Shown: positions 32,951 to 44,571 of the stretch, piece by piece
Numbering within the stretch: position 1 is the first letter of the stretch
Layout: the number at the start of each line of letters is the position of its first letter
DNA from: Heterohyrax brucei
Taxonomy: Eukaryota > Chordata > Mammalia > Hyracoidea > Procaviidae
Direction of reading: 5' to 3'
Assembly: GCA_028571685.1 (NCBI GenBank)
Contig: CM053140.1
Coordinates: forward strand, 219,871,323 to 219,935,322
Length of the DNA stretch: 64,000 nt
Position numbers and translations under genes: made by a program
Notes under the pieces: generated by a model
The model's input: only the letters and a program-made list of their open reading frames with translations
Database searches by the model: none
Told to the model about the DNA's origin: nothing

Positions 32951-34165
32951 TGACTGGCCCCAGTTGGACTCTCTGGGGTGTCAGGCCCCACCTCCTGTCC
33001 TCTAAAAGTGAGAGTTACTTGTGGTGACTCTCTGTCATTATGCCACTTGAGCCTATGGTGTAGCTCAGGGAGTGGAGGAGAGAAGGATGCCACCCCATTT
33101 GGCTGCCTGGGGTAGCTGCACTCTGTAGATGTGTTTAGCTTAAAAACTGCTTATTTACTGAGAGGTGCACTATGCAGCATCCACCAAAAGCAGTTGGCCC
33201 CTCTGGGCTGGCAGGTTCTACCTCCTGGCTTCCAAAGTGGGCACTCTACTTATGGAATCACTAGGAGGCTGTCAGCTGATGCTATGATGTGGATCAGTGT
33301 AGGATGGTGGAGATGCTGCATCACCATGGTGGTCTTCTTCTAAAAAGTTACTTTACTGCTGAGCAAGGAGCAGTCCATCAGCTGCTGAAATCAGTCAGGA
33401 TCTCAGTGATGGCAGGTGTCGCCTTCTGGTTGACAACAGAAGCACCTTGTAGGCTGTCCCCAGATGCTATGATGTGGTTCAAAGAAGCAGGGAATTAGGG
33501 TCTTGCTACCTTCATCTGTCAAGTTGCCTTCCCCCCATCCCATAACTCTAATCATGATCATCATAAACACAGCTTTTCTGCTGGAGAAGCACTATCCAGA
33601 CAGGGACTGCTGCCCACCATGAGAACTGTCCTCAACTGAGACCTTTGGTGTGGCTGACTCTGCCTCTCAGCTGGCTAAGACGGAGTCCTACCCAAGTTGC
33701 TCTTCCTGCTGTGAGTCATCAGAATCCATGGCACAGCTCAGGGAAGAGAAGGTAAAGGTGCAGTGATGCCCTCAGCTGGCAGCTGCACTCTCAAGATGTG
33801 GCTATCCCTAGCACAGTCTCTCTGCTGCACTATACAGTGTTTACTTAAGCACTGCAGTTCTGCATGTTAGCTGGCTCATGCCCAGTCCTCACCTCCTGGG
33901 TAGCAAAGAAGGCATCAGTACCTGCAGACCTCCAGAACAGTGCATCAACAGAAGCAGGACTCAGCATACTGCTGCCTAATCTTTCATAGATGTAGTCTTC
34001 CCCTTACTGGCGCCTTGTCCAAACTGACAACCTTATGCAAGACTCTAGGGCTCCCAGGATGTCCACACTGTTCCACACAATTATCATTCCAGGCCTTAGT
34101 GCCCAGAGGGAATTGAGGAGACGTATGTCTAGTCTGCCACCTGGCCCTGCCCCTAGGTAATAATC
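32940..34165 (-). promoter_or_regulatory. L1 5'UTR with imperfect internal repeats
   Basis: G+C-rich, between ORF1 and the element's 5' end, where L1 internal promoters lie. Units of roughly 200 bases share 'cacctcctggctt/tcc', 'gatgctatgatgtgg' (33279, 33465) and 'gggctggcaggt' wording. The repeated layout recalls monomer-type L1 promoters, but the units are too diverged to count firmly. Confidence 0.5.
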
Positions 34166-34171
34166 TCAAGT

Positions 34172-37100
34172 CTAATCTTTTAATAGAGTTCTAGATCTGC
34201 ACCCCCACCTTTTTCCTTCTATGTCAGGAACTATACATTATGTTGCCTGTCAGCATAGTCAGTGTTAATGGTTGGGCACCATCTGGTTCCTCTGGTCTCA
34301 TGCTGATGTAGTCTCCCAGTCTTTTGGATCCTTCTGTCTCCTGGGCTCATTTTTCCTTGTGTCTTTGATGTTCTTGGTTGTCATCTGTTTCAGGTGGATT
34401 GGAACCAGTTGGTATTCCTCAAATGGTAGCTTTCTAGCTTTTAAGGCCCCAGGTGCCACTCACCAATAAGGGGTGCAGAATACTCTCCTAGAAAAAGACT
34501 AGTTATGCTAAATGACCCTAATATCCCTTGAAAACGTGGTCCCCAGGCCCCTGTCCCTGCTATTCTGTCCTTTGAAATGTTGGGTTGAAGTTAGAAAACC
34601 ATTTAATTTGTGGTGTAGTCCAGTTACACTGACCTGATTTCTACTAAGTGTTGTCACTCTCGTTAGCTAACTGAATCCCTGTCCACTATCTAATATACAA
34701 ATAACCTCTCCCTCCTTCTTCACCCTTGTATCCATCAAAGAGTATTTTCTTCTGTGCATAACTTCTTTCTTAAGTCCTTATATCACAGGTCTCATACAAC
34801 ATTTGTCCTTTTGCAGCTGACTGATTTCATTCAGCATAATATCTTCCAGTTGATTCCAGGTTATGTGATGTTTCACAAGATCACCTTTCTTCATTATTTT
34901 GCACACTGTCCCACTGTGTACATATACCATAGTTTGTTTATCCATTCATCTGTTGATGGGCACCTAGGTTGATTCCATCTTTTTGCTATCATGCACTGTA
35001 CTGCAATAAATATTCAAGTACATGTTGGCTACACGTATCAGTTTGTGTGACAGCCCTTATTTTTATAGGATAAATTCCAAGCAGTGGGGTTGCTGAATCG
35101 TATGGTGATTCTATTTCTAGCTTTTTAAGAAAGAGCCAAATTGTTTTCCAAAGAGGTTGTACCATTTTACATTCTCACTAGCAGTGTAGAAGAGCTCCAG
35201 TCTGTCCACAGCCTCTCCAACATTGGTTGTTTTGTGATTTTTGGATCAGTTCCAACTTTACTGGGTTAAGGTAGTGTCTCATTGTGGTTTGAATTTGGAC
35301 TTCTTTAGTGGGTAATGATCATGAGCATTTCTTCATGTGTCTTTTGGCTGCCTGGATGCTTTTTTTTTTTTTTTTTTGGAGAAGTGTCTGTCCATATACT
35401 TTACCCATTGTGTAATTGGATTTTCTTTTTCTTGTTGATACATTATCGTAGCTTGTAGATTAAGGAAATTTGATGTCTACCAGATATGTGGTTGCCAAAT
35501 ACTTTTTCCCAGTCTGTAGACAATCTTTTTATTCTTTTGGTAAAGTCTTTGGATGAGTTTAATTGTTTAATTTTTAGTAGTTCCCACTTATCTATTTTCT
35601 TTTCTGCTGTTTGTGCATTGTTAGTAAAATTTTGTAGTCTATTTATGCTGTGTATTAGAACTTCCAGTGCAGTCCCTAATTATTCTTTCACAATCTTTAT
35701 CGTTTTAGATTTGGTATTTAAGTCTTTGATCCATTCTGAGTTAGTTTTTGTGAAAGGTGTGGGACATGGATCTTGTTTCAGTTTCTTGCAGATGGATATC
35801 CAGTCTTACCAGCACCATTTGTTAAAGAGACTGTTTTATCTCTAGTTCACGGCCTTTGGGCCTTCGTTAAATATCACTTGTCCATAGGCAGATGGTGTTA
35901 TTTCTGGATTCTGCACACTGTTCCACCGCTCTATGTATCTGTTTTTATACAAGTACCAGGCTGTTTTCACTACTGTGGCCATGTAGTAGGTTCTGGGATT
36001 GGGTGGTGTGAGGCCTCCCACTGTGTTTCTCTTCTTCAGTACTGCTTTACCTGTCTGGAGTTTCTTCCCTTTCTAACAAAGTTGGTGATTTATTTCTCCA
36101 TCTCATTAAACAACGATGTTGGAATTTGTATTGGGATTGCATTGTATATATAGATCATTTCTGGCAGAACAGGCATTTTTGCAATGTTTAGTCTTCCTAT
36201 CCATGAGCAAGGTAAGTTTCTTCACTTGTATGAGTCTCTTGGTTTCTGGTACTGGAGTCTTGTAATTTTTTTTGTATAGATCTCTTACATTTCTGGTTAG
36301 ATTTATTTCTAGGTATTTTTTCTTCTTGGGGGCTACTGTGAATGGTATTGATTTGGTGATTTCCCCTTTGATGGTCTCTTTGTTGGTATAAAGGAGTCCT
36401 ACTGACTTATTTCTGTTTATCGTATACCCTGATACTTTGCTGAACTCTTCTATTAGTTCCAGTAGCTTATTTATAGATTCTTTGGGATTTTCTGTGTATA
36501 AAATTATACCATCTGCAAATAGGGATACTCTTACTTCTTTACTGATGTGGATGCCCTTTATGTCTTCAGCTTCTTTGATTTCTCCGGCTAGAACCTCCAG
36601 CACAATATTGAATAGAAATGGTGACCACAGCCATCTTTGTCTGCTTACTGTTCTCAGGGGGAATTCTCCCAGTCTCTCTCAACTCAGAAGAGTGTTGGTT
36701 ATTGGCTTTGCATAGACGCCCCTTTTTAGGTTGAGAAATTTCCCTTCTATTACTATTTTGCTGAGAGTTTTTAACGTGAATGTTGTTGGACTTTGTCAAA
36801 TACCTTTTCTGAATCGATTGATAAAATCAAGTGATTCTTGTCTTTTGTTTCATTTATGTGATTATGTTATTTGTTTTTCTGATGTTGATCCAATGCTGCA
36901 TCCCTTGTATGAATTCTACTTGATCACAGTGAATTATTATTATTATTATTGATACGTTGTTGAATTCTACTGGCTAGGATTTTGCTGAGGATTTCTGCAT
37001 CTAGGTTCATGAGAGATACTGATCTGTAATTTTCTTTTTTTTTTTTGCTATTTTACCCAGCTTTGGTATCAGGTTTATGCTGTCTTCATAGAATGAATAT

Positions 37101-39046
37101 GGGAGTGTTCCATCCTTTTCTATGTTATAAAATAGCTTCAGTAGTATCAGAGTTAATTCGCTTTAAAAGTTTGGTAGAATTCTCTGGTAAAGCTATCTAG
37201 GCTAGGACTTCTTTTCATTGGTAGTTTCTTTTTTCTTTTATTAAATTGTAAATTTCTTTTGTGGTGGGCTTATTACTTCAGTTTGTGTTAGTTTGGGTAG
37301 GTAATGTGATTGTAGAAATTCATCTATTTTTTCTAGCTTCTCAAATCTATTAGAGTACAATTTTTCACAGTATTCTGTTACGATTCTTTGTTTCAGTTGG
37401 GTCTGTGTAACATGTCCCACCTCATTGCTTTTTGGGGTTATTTGTTTCTTCTCTTTTTTTCATTTTGTGAGCTTGGCCAACGGTTTATCAATTTTGTGGA
37501 TCTGTTCCAAAAACTAGCTTTTGGTTTTGTTAATTGTTTTGGTTTTTCTGTTCTCTAAGACATTTAGTTCTGCTCTAATTTTTATTATCTGTTTTCTGCT
37601 GGTGCCCAAGATGTTCTTTTGTTGTTCTCTTCCTACTTGTTCAACTTGTAGGGCTAATTCTTTGGCTTGGACCCTTCTTTCATTTTGGATGTATCCATGT
37701 ATCGAGATAAATTGAGCTCTGAGCACTGCTTTTGCTCTATCCCATAGGTTCTGGTAGGATGCATTTTCATTCTCTTTTATTTCCATTTCTTTGTTGCATC
37801 CTTGGTTTCTTCTAAAACCTATGGCTTTTTGAGAAGGTATTGTCCAATATCCATGAGTTGAGTTTGTACCCATGTTTTTTCTGTTACTGATTTCAACTTT
37901 TATGACTTTATGGGCTAAGAAGATGCTTTGCACTATTTCAGTGGTTTGGATTTTGTTGAGACTTGCTTTATGGCCTAATACATGGTCTATTCTTAAGAAT
38001 GTTCCAATGGGTTGGAAAAGAAGGTATATTTGTCTGTTGTTGGATGGAGAGTTCTGCATATGTCTATGAGGTTGAATTGGTTGATTGTCACAACAAGACC
38101 TTCTGTATCTTTATTGAGCTTTTTTCTAAATATTTTGTCCATTTGGCACTGAAAGTGGAATGATGAAGTCTCCTATCTAATTTTTCAGTATTGTCAGCAT
38201 TTGTTCAGTGTATTTAGAAGCTCTAATATTGGATGTGTAAATATTTAATATTGTTATATCCTCCATACATATTGAAACTTTAAGTAATAAATAAATAAAT
38301 AAATAGTGACCACGCTTGACTACAATGGAGGATTTTACTTTAAAGTCTATTTTATCTGAGATTAGTGTTGCCATTCTTGCTCTTCTTTGAGTGTTGTTAG
38401 CTTTATATTTATTTCTCCATGTTTTGATTTTCAGTTTATTCATATCTTTGAGTCTAAAATGTGTTTCTTGTAAGCAGGATATAGATGGATCATGTTTTTT
38501 GATCTAACCTGTTACTCTCTGTGACTTTGCTGGTGTATTTAAGCCATTTACCTTCAGGGTAATTACGATAGGTATGAATTTAGTGCTGTCATTTTGGTGA
38601 CTTCATTTGTGTATTCTTGACAGGTTCTTTGCTTTACTGGGTATTCTGTTTTGAGTTGTTTTTCTTTACATATTTTCTTTTCATCCTTTTCCATATTGTT
38701 TTATATCTATTGAGACTTCTAAATTGTGTTTCTTGTTTTAACATGTGTTGTTGATAGTCTGCTTTGTGGCTACCCCTCTATGTCCACCTATTATTCTAAG
38801 TCTAAATCAGTCTTTAACTTTTTTGTTTCTCCTTGGCTTCCTCTCCATCTGACAGGTCTATGAGTATATTAATATGTCCCTCTTTTTATATAATGTTGTC
38901 ATAACTTACATGTTAAGATCTTTTTTCCCCTAATTTTGATATTTATGCTTTTATTGAATTTTGTTACTTCTCTAACCAAGTAGGACTCTAGATGCTGTGG
39001 CCTGCATTGGATCTTTGAGTATGTCTGATATTATTGATTTTCTAAG
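34172..39046 (-). mobile_element. outer (older) L1, main body
   Basis: Continues the 3'UTR cut at 24484. It runs through ORF2 (about 34.8-38.6 kb) and ends in the ORF1/ORF2 junction region at about 39046, so it is 5'-truncated. The 14 bases AAAATATCTTAGCA at its 5' end match AAAATATTTTAGCA at 22506-22519 with one difference, a candidate target duplication for the whole block. A pure T run lies at 35359-35377. Confidence 0.82.
34800..38560 (-). pseudogene. L1 ORF2 pseudogene (outer L1)
   Basis: Minus-strand frame 36106-36603 covers part of the RT domain, but the active-site block reads VSLFADGIILY: the second Asp of FADD is Gly, enough to kill the enzyme. Frame 37514-38059 is the endonuclease-to-RT linker (LLFQPIGTFLRIDHVLGHKA). 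Frame 38177-38443 covers part of the endonuclease. Several stops separate the frames. Confidence 0.9.
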
Positions 39047-39051
39047 AAAAT

Positions 39052-39225
39052 ATCTTAGCAAGTTAGCTAATTGTTCTTAAGTCTCAGCTGTCTCATATGA
39101 AAAATGAGATTACACATTTTATCTACCTCACAGGATTGTTGGATCTTTAGATGGCTCTCCATCTGCTTAGCCCAGTACTGTTCACATAGTGAGTAGTTGG
39201 CAAATGCAACTTATTATAACTTTGT
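39052..39225 (+). mobile_element. MIR SINE
   Basis: Plus-strand MIR wording in order: TCTCAGCTGTCTCATATGAA, AAATGAGATTACACATTTTA, CTACCTCACAGGATTGTTGG, then CCCAGTACTGTTCACATAGT. It is ancient and was probably the site into which the outer L1 inserted. Confidence 0.7.
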
Positions 39226-39275
39226 CTTTGGAGGTCTGTACTCATCCCTGTACTCTGAGTGAATTTTGCAAACAC

Positions 39276-39856
39276 ATGAGGTCCAACAATTAAGTCTACC
39301 AACTTAATTGTTCTAAGTGCCACATATCTCACTGCTGAATATTACTATGGTCACCTTTGAAGTACTCCCCTTGGGAAGTTACACACTGATGCCGGTGCCT
39401 AGTCCATCCTTCAAACCAGTTTCAGAGCTCTTTATGGAATGGCCATTGCACATCATGGCATGGTTGCAAGTTCACATATTTTAATTGTATAGTTGTCTGT
39501 GAGAGATTTTTTAGCCAGTAATCAAATAACTGTATTGGAACAGCCTTCCTATTCACCTGATATGGCCCCCAGTGACTTTTTCTTTATCCAAAGATAAAGG
39601 AAATATTGAGAGGAAGACATTTTGTTGACATTCAGGACATCAAGGGTAATACGACAAAAGCTCTGATGGCCATTCCAGAAAAAGAGTTCCAAAAATGCTT
39701 TGAAGTGTGAACTAGGCAGTGGTAACAGTATATAGATTCACAGGGAGGGTACTTTGAAGGTGACTGTAGTGATATTCAGCAATGAGATATGTAGCACTTT
39801 TTCTAGGACGAATTCACAAACTTAACTGGCAGTCTTCGTATTATTGACAGCCTCCC
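39276..39856 (+). mobile_element. mariner-type DNA transposon, decayed
   Basis: The two ends are inverted copies: CCACATATCTCACTGCTGAA near the left end pairs with TTCAGCAATGAGATATGTAG near the right. The right part encodes remnants of mariner transposase. The inverted similarity continues well inside (to about 39460), so the left half is an inverted copy of the 3' part rather than a normal 5' half. It cannot move on its own. Confidence 0.8.
39505..39712 (+). pseudogene. mariner transposase C-terminal remnant
   Basis: Translated in the best frame with breaks: QPSYSPDMAPSDFFF, then a KIK-like block and 'SDGHSRKRV'-type frameshifted text. This is the end of the DD34D catalytic domain, where the last Asp lies in the SPDxAPSDFFLF motif. 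Short and frameshifted. Confidence 0.7.
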
Positions 39857-39859
39857 CCC

Positions 39860-41519
39860 CCCATTTGTTTCCCTTCTCTTCTACCCAATTTGACCCATCT
39901 GACCTGTCATTTCCTACCTCTAGACAGTGCTTTTGGTTCCTTCACAGTTACTCATGCCTCATCCCTTCACTGCTCTGCTCACGGTTCTTAGAAGTTTCGG
40001 GATCTCTATGCACCATTGATTTGTCACCACTTGGTACATCAATGCACTGCTGTGATTTATCTCATGCTGGAGCTGGAAGGGACCTTGCATCATTTTTTAA
40101 AAGAGAGGGCTAATGCTTGACAATGAGAATTGCTCCCATGACTTGTTAATTGCAGTTTCCTTCCATCAGATTCAGGGCTATTTCTAGTTTTATTTGTTGA
40201 TATTGTTGAGTGCCATCATGTCAATTCCAACTCACGGAGACCTCATGTGCTGTAGAAGAATTGCACTTTTCAGTAACTTGTTTAAATTATTTATTTTAAT
40301 TCCCTTGTCTTTTCAATCCTATTGCTAACCCTTTAAAAGCAAAACAGTTTGCTTGGGCTGGGACACTGAAGCCCAGCTTTGCTGCTTATTTGGCCAAATC
40401 CTCTCTGGTTTCTTATTTCTTCCTCTGTACAATGACTTTATAATACTCCCAGTCTAATTTTCCCAAACAGAAGTTTACTTGAAAGATAAAATAATTTAGT
40501 GGTGGGTACATATTTAGAAAGGCTAAGCAATGCTTTGGAGAGGCAATACTTTTATACTATTATGTCTATTGTTTGAGTAATTCTGCCTTCCTTGAAACAT
40601 AGCATAGCATCTACACTGGTATAGTTCATCAAGAGATTACATTGGTATTGGCCTTTATGATTTTCTGCTTTAATCCTTTAGATCAGACTAGTGCTCCTGA
40701 TTTTTTTTTTTTTTTGTCTATGAGACTTCATTTTTAAGGGATAGTTATATTAAATCTAGCAGTCTCTCTTGTATGGGTCCAGTAGCCTTTCCTCTAATAC
40801 ACACACTTCTCAACATACTTTAGAGCCATTGAGAGTCTGATTAATGGAATGAGATAACCTCAATTTCTTACAGATAGACCTCCAGACAATCAGAGAGTGG
40901 CTAGATGGTCTGTCCCAAAGAAACATAGATTGTGACCCCAAATAAGTTGAACTAGGCAAGATGACAAGTAAGGGACCACAGTATTCATAAGTCAAAGTTG
41001 TACTGGGCTGGTCTCTTTTGCAGAATAATACTGGGGTGTCAGCTTGTTTTCTCACCAAGTCATTCTGTCCTGGGTGACTGTGTTTCTTGAGCTAGAGTAC
41101 TAGTCCTTTGGGGTACACAAGACCAGCTCCAGAATAGATACAGCAAAATCTTTCTGGCACATTCATTTTGGGAGAAGTACATTAAATCATTGTTTGAAGT
41201 TGAACACAGATATATTATTAAGTAGACTATAATATCCTCATTAATGGTTAAGATAAAACACTAATCTTCCAAGAGATGTCTTGCTTGTGGAGGCAGTTCA
41301 GTTGTCATTCCCAGGTTCCTTACATTTTTCTCCTTCCCCACAAGTACAATTTATCACTTTCTTCTGAAATTTGGGAAATTCAATGGAACACCCTTGGACA
41401 CATTATTGAAATAATGTGTGCTATTGTAGAATTTGCACACTTCTCACAGTTACATGAGATCAGCCTATTGCTAAAAATTGATGTAATTAGTGTGGCTTAT
41501 ACCAAATGGGTTTTAAACT
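39860..41519. other. mostly unique non-coding DNA
   Basis: Contains a C run (39850-39859), a minus-strand SINE tail piece at 40200-40275, a CR1/L3-like phrase (GCTGGAGCTGGAAGGGACCT, about 40067) and a T run at 40699-40717. Frames at 39844-40113, 40810-41058 and 41276-41521 have no recognised domain. Confidence 0.35.
40200..40275 (-). mobile_element. AfroSINE tail fragment
   Basis: GAGTGCCATCATGTCAATTC, CAACTCACGGAGACC: tail and a little of the body only. Confidence 0.65.
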
Positions 41520-41720
41520 AAACCTACTGCCGTCAAGTAAATTCTGACTTATATGGATCCTGTAGGATGGAATAGAACTGCCTCACAGGGTTTCCAAGGC
41601 TGTAAATCTTTACTGAAGCATACCACCACATCTTTCTCCGACAGAGCAGTTTGTGTGTTTGAATCCCTAACCTTTTTAGGTACCAGTTGAGTACTTAACC
41701 AATGTGCCTCCAGGGGTCCT
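41520..41720 (-). mobile_element. AfroSINE, long subtype (first of three in a row)
   Basis: CTACTGCCGTCAAGTAAATT tail, GGCTGTAAATCTTTACTGAA long-subtype segment, and head TTAACCAATGTGCCTCCAGG. Confidence 0.88.
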
Positions 41721-41741
41721 TAAATGGGTCCTAAAAGCGAA

Positions 41742-41898
41742 CTCTTTGCTGTCTACTTGATCCCAACTCATAGCAGCTCTATGTGACAGAATAGAAATGT
41801 CCCCATAGAGTTTCCAAGAAATTCCTGCTGGATTCAAATTGCCAATCTTTGCTTAGCAGCTGTAGCTCTTAACCACCATGGAACCAGGGTTTCCAAAT
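41742..41898 (-). mobile_element. AfroSINE, short subtype (second of three)
   Basis: 'tgatcccaactcatagcagc' tail, CCCCATAGAGTTTCCAAGAA body and CTTAACCACCATGGAACCAG head. Confidence 0.88.
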
Positions 41899-41924
41899 GT
41901 GGCCTACACTAAAAACAAACAAAA

Positions 41925-42078
41925 ATTGTCATTGAATCCATTCATACTAATTGTGACTCTATAGGACGGAGTAGAACTATTGCCCCATTGGGTTTCCGAG
42001 GAGCATCTGGTGGATTCGAACTGCTGATCTTTTTGGTTAGCAGTCATAGCACTCAACCACTACACAAGGGTTTCCACA
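41925..42078 (-). mobile_element. AfroSINE, short subtype (third of three)
   Basis: Tail 'ttgtgactctataggacgg', then GGTGGATTCGAACTGCTGAT with the B-box-like TTCGAA intact, and head CTCAACCACTACACAAGGG. Confidence 0.88.
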
Positions 42079-43904
42079 TGAGGCCTCGTCATCACTAAAT
42101 TAACACCCCTTTTCTATCTCTCAAGATGACCATCAAATTCCCTGGAGGTGTTGGAGGGTTCAGGGAAGAAACTTGAATACATCTTCAATGTCTTTAAGTG
42201 GGAGCTGGATACACTTAGCTTTTAAGGCTCTAATGAGGGATGTTTTGCATTCCTCAGGATCCTATCAGTGTCCTTTGGAATTTGGAACTACCCTCACCCA
42301 ATCAACCCCCAGGGGTTCATAACCTCTCAACCAGTAAGAGTAGTGTGTATGAAAAAATATTGCTTAATTTGCTATTACCTGCAGTAGCAAGCTCAAGTCC
42401 TCTATAAGGACTCATGGCTTTTGCCTGGGACTTTTAATTAAGGTTAGTAATAAGATTGGTTAAGGGATTGGATAGTCAAAAAATGTGGTCTAGAGAGTTC
42501 AAAAATTCATCTTGTAGCCACCTCCTTGTTCTTCATTCCTGAACAAGCTTTCTCAAGTTACTCTGCGTTAGACCAAAGAAAGTCATAATCACAGGGATGG
42601 GACTTCAACCAAACATCTGCTGGGGAAACAAGTAGAGCTATTCACCTGTCTAATCAAAGAGATTCCTAAATTACACAGAGCATGGCAGTGACCTAGAATC
42701 TAACCACAGGAGTAGCTATACTGGAGGGTCTTTCTTGCTAATAAAAAGCAATTGACTGACAGGGAAAATTGGTGCTGAAGGCTCTTAGGCCACATAACTC
42801 TCCAGTCTGCTTAATTCAGCATCCCAGGCTGGCACAGGAGTCACAAAGTACACTTGAGCAGAGACAGGAAAGGTGATAAAGAGATGAGAGGATCAGGCTT
42901 AATGGAACACACCAATGGCAAAAGAATGTTGGAATCTACTTCTGAATTGGAATCATTCCTTTACTAGACTTGACTCATCTAGCAGCTGGAAGTTTCACAG
43001 AAATGATCTATAGATTGTTGAAGTGGGTGCACTGGTACTTAGAAGTTTTTTTTTAAAAAAAATCTGTCTTCCCATTACTCACTAAAAAGGTAGTCCTAGG
43101 CTAGCTTTCAGAGTAGGATAAATTTTCTTATGGGATTCTTCTTTTAAAGCGCCTTCTCTTTTATGTCATAGAAACTAGTCGATAAGATGTGGAGGAGGAG
43201 TATATGTACCACTGACCTCTAGGAACTGAGCCCCAGTTGTTTCTCTAACCCACAAGGTATGGGGTTGTGACATTTGGCCTCATGGTGGCAACCCATCCTG
43301 GGAGGGTATGGGCAGCACAGATGCAGGAACACTGGGTACCTCTCAAGACAGAGCATGAACCAATTGCCTATACTCTCTCCTGGATGGAAGATATTTGCCC
43401 CTGAACAGAAAAGAAAGAAGGGAGACTTTCTCACACTCTGTCCTGAAACCAGGCAGGTTTTCAAGAAAAGAAAAATGTGCACTCGTCTGGAAAATTGTCT
43501 TTCTGCTGTTATTTGGTCTTTGCAGTACAGGACACCCCCCACATGTTAATTCTAGGGCTACTATCATGGTTATACCTCAATGTTCTGCAGACCACTTGGT
43601 CACCCCTTCTAACTGTCCTCCCTTCCTGTAGCTTACACTATCCTTTCTTTTTCCTCCCTTCCTCCCTTAAGCTACTCCATTACTCACAGTGATAGGTGGT
43701 TGACAGTCTACAGCCACTAGATGACCATCAAAAGCAGCCACAAGGGCCTTTGCTGCTTTTGCTCAGGCTGTCTACACATTTTCAATTCCCAGCGTGAGGT
43801 GATCAAAGTTTGTGAAGCTTCTTCCACGTTCCCAAAGAGAGCCAATCACTGCCTCCTCCAGTCCCCGTTTTTCTTGTCCAAACCTCCATCAAGGCATTTA
43901 CTGC
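42079..43904. other. unique non-coding DNA
   Basis: No repeat family recognised. Overlapping frames of 66-107 residues on both strands at 43219-43921 reflect moderate G+C. None shows a domain, and they are not flanked by convincing splice sites. Confidence 0.35.
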
Positions 43905-44040
43905 TTTATATTATTATCTGATTCCACGGAGTCTCCCTACTAGAGAGTGAATGCTTGAAGAGTCTGAAACTTAACACAGTCCTTGGTCCACAGTAGGTGC
44001 TCCACAGTGCATAGCCAAAAAATGAATGAATGAACTGCAT
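43905..44040 (+). mobile_element. L2-type LINE 3' end
   Basis: 'ctagagagtgaatgcttgaag', then ACAGTAGGTGCTCCACAGTG and AATGAATGAATGAAC fit the old L2/MIR 3' tail. Confidence 0.5.
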
Positions 44041-44069
44041 TATTAGTTTTCTGTTATGTGAAGAGAAAT

Positions 44070-44245
44070 AGGAGCCCTGGTGACACAGGGCTGGTGACAC
44101 AGTGGTTAAGAGTTCAGCTGCTAACCAAAAGGTTGGCAGTTAGAACCCATCAGTCACTCCTTGGAAACCCTATGAGGTAGTTCTCCTCTGTTCTACAGGG
44201 TCATTGTGTCAGAATCAACTCCATGGCAATGAGAGTTTTGGGGGA
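44070..44245 (+). mobile_element. AfroSINE, short subtype, with head duplication
   Basis: GGAGCCCTGGTGACACAGGG is followed by a second CTGGTGACACAGTGGTTAAG, so the first 17 bases of the head are duplicated. Body and tail (CCTTGGAAACCCTATGAGGT; 'gggtcattgtgtcagaatc') follow normally. Confidence 0.9.
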
Positions 44246-44571
44246 AATGTAATTTCAGAATTTCTTAGGATAGACTTTAGCTTTGCTCTAAACCTGTTCT
44301 TTGTGGCTTAAACCCTGCACTTTAGTCACAATATTAATTGTCCCTTTAATATGCCACATGTATCTTTACTTCCTTGCTTTTTTGTCCTCCCAATGCCTCT
44401 TCTCTCCAACTATATATTACCTACTCATTTTTACCTTCTGAGTTCCACCTTGCTGCTTATTAGAGGTCGTTCCTGTTCAGCCTTGGTACTTGTAGTATTC
44501 ATTACTACTTTGCATCAGTCACTGGGTGGGGGGTAGTTCTCAATCATGTACACCTTGTAGCATCTCTGAAA
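44246..44571 (+). mobile_element. possible L2 fragment
   Basis: Pyrimidine-rich text at 44350-44470 (TTGTCCTCCCAATGCCTCTT, CTTCTGAGTTCCACCTTGC) vaguely follows L2. Weak. Confidence 0.25.

Larger units (their letters stand above)
24485..34171 (-). mobile_element. nearly full-length L1 LINE, interrupted by an RTE
   Basis: Minus-strand L1 with, from its 3' end: T-rich tail (24485), 3'UTR to about 25400, ORF2 (25.5-26.8 and 29.1-31.4 kb), ORF1 (31.9-32.9 kb) and a GC-rich 5'UTR up to about 34165, near GGTGGCAGACTAGACATACG on the minus strand. Subtracting the RTE gives about 7.4 kb. It lies between CTAATC at 24479-24484 and CTAATC at 34172-34177, a likely target duplication inside the older L1. 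Stops and frameshifts throughout make it non-functional. Confidence 0.88.

Noticed and set aside
43219..43692. Cluster of 71-107 residue frames on both strands
   Set aside because: All frames overlap each other, none has a domain, and there are no paired splice sites.
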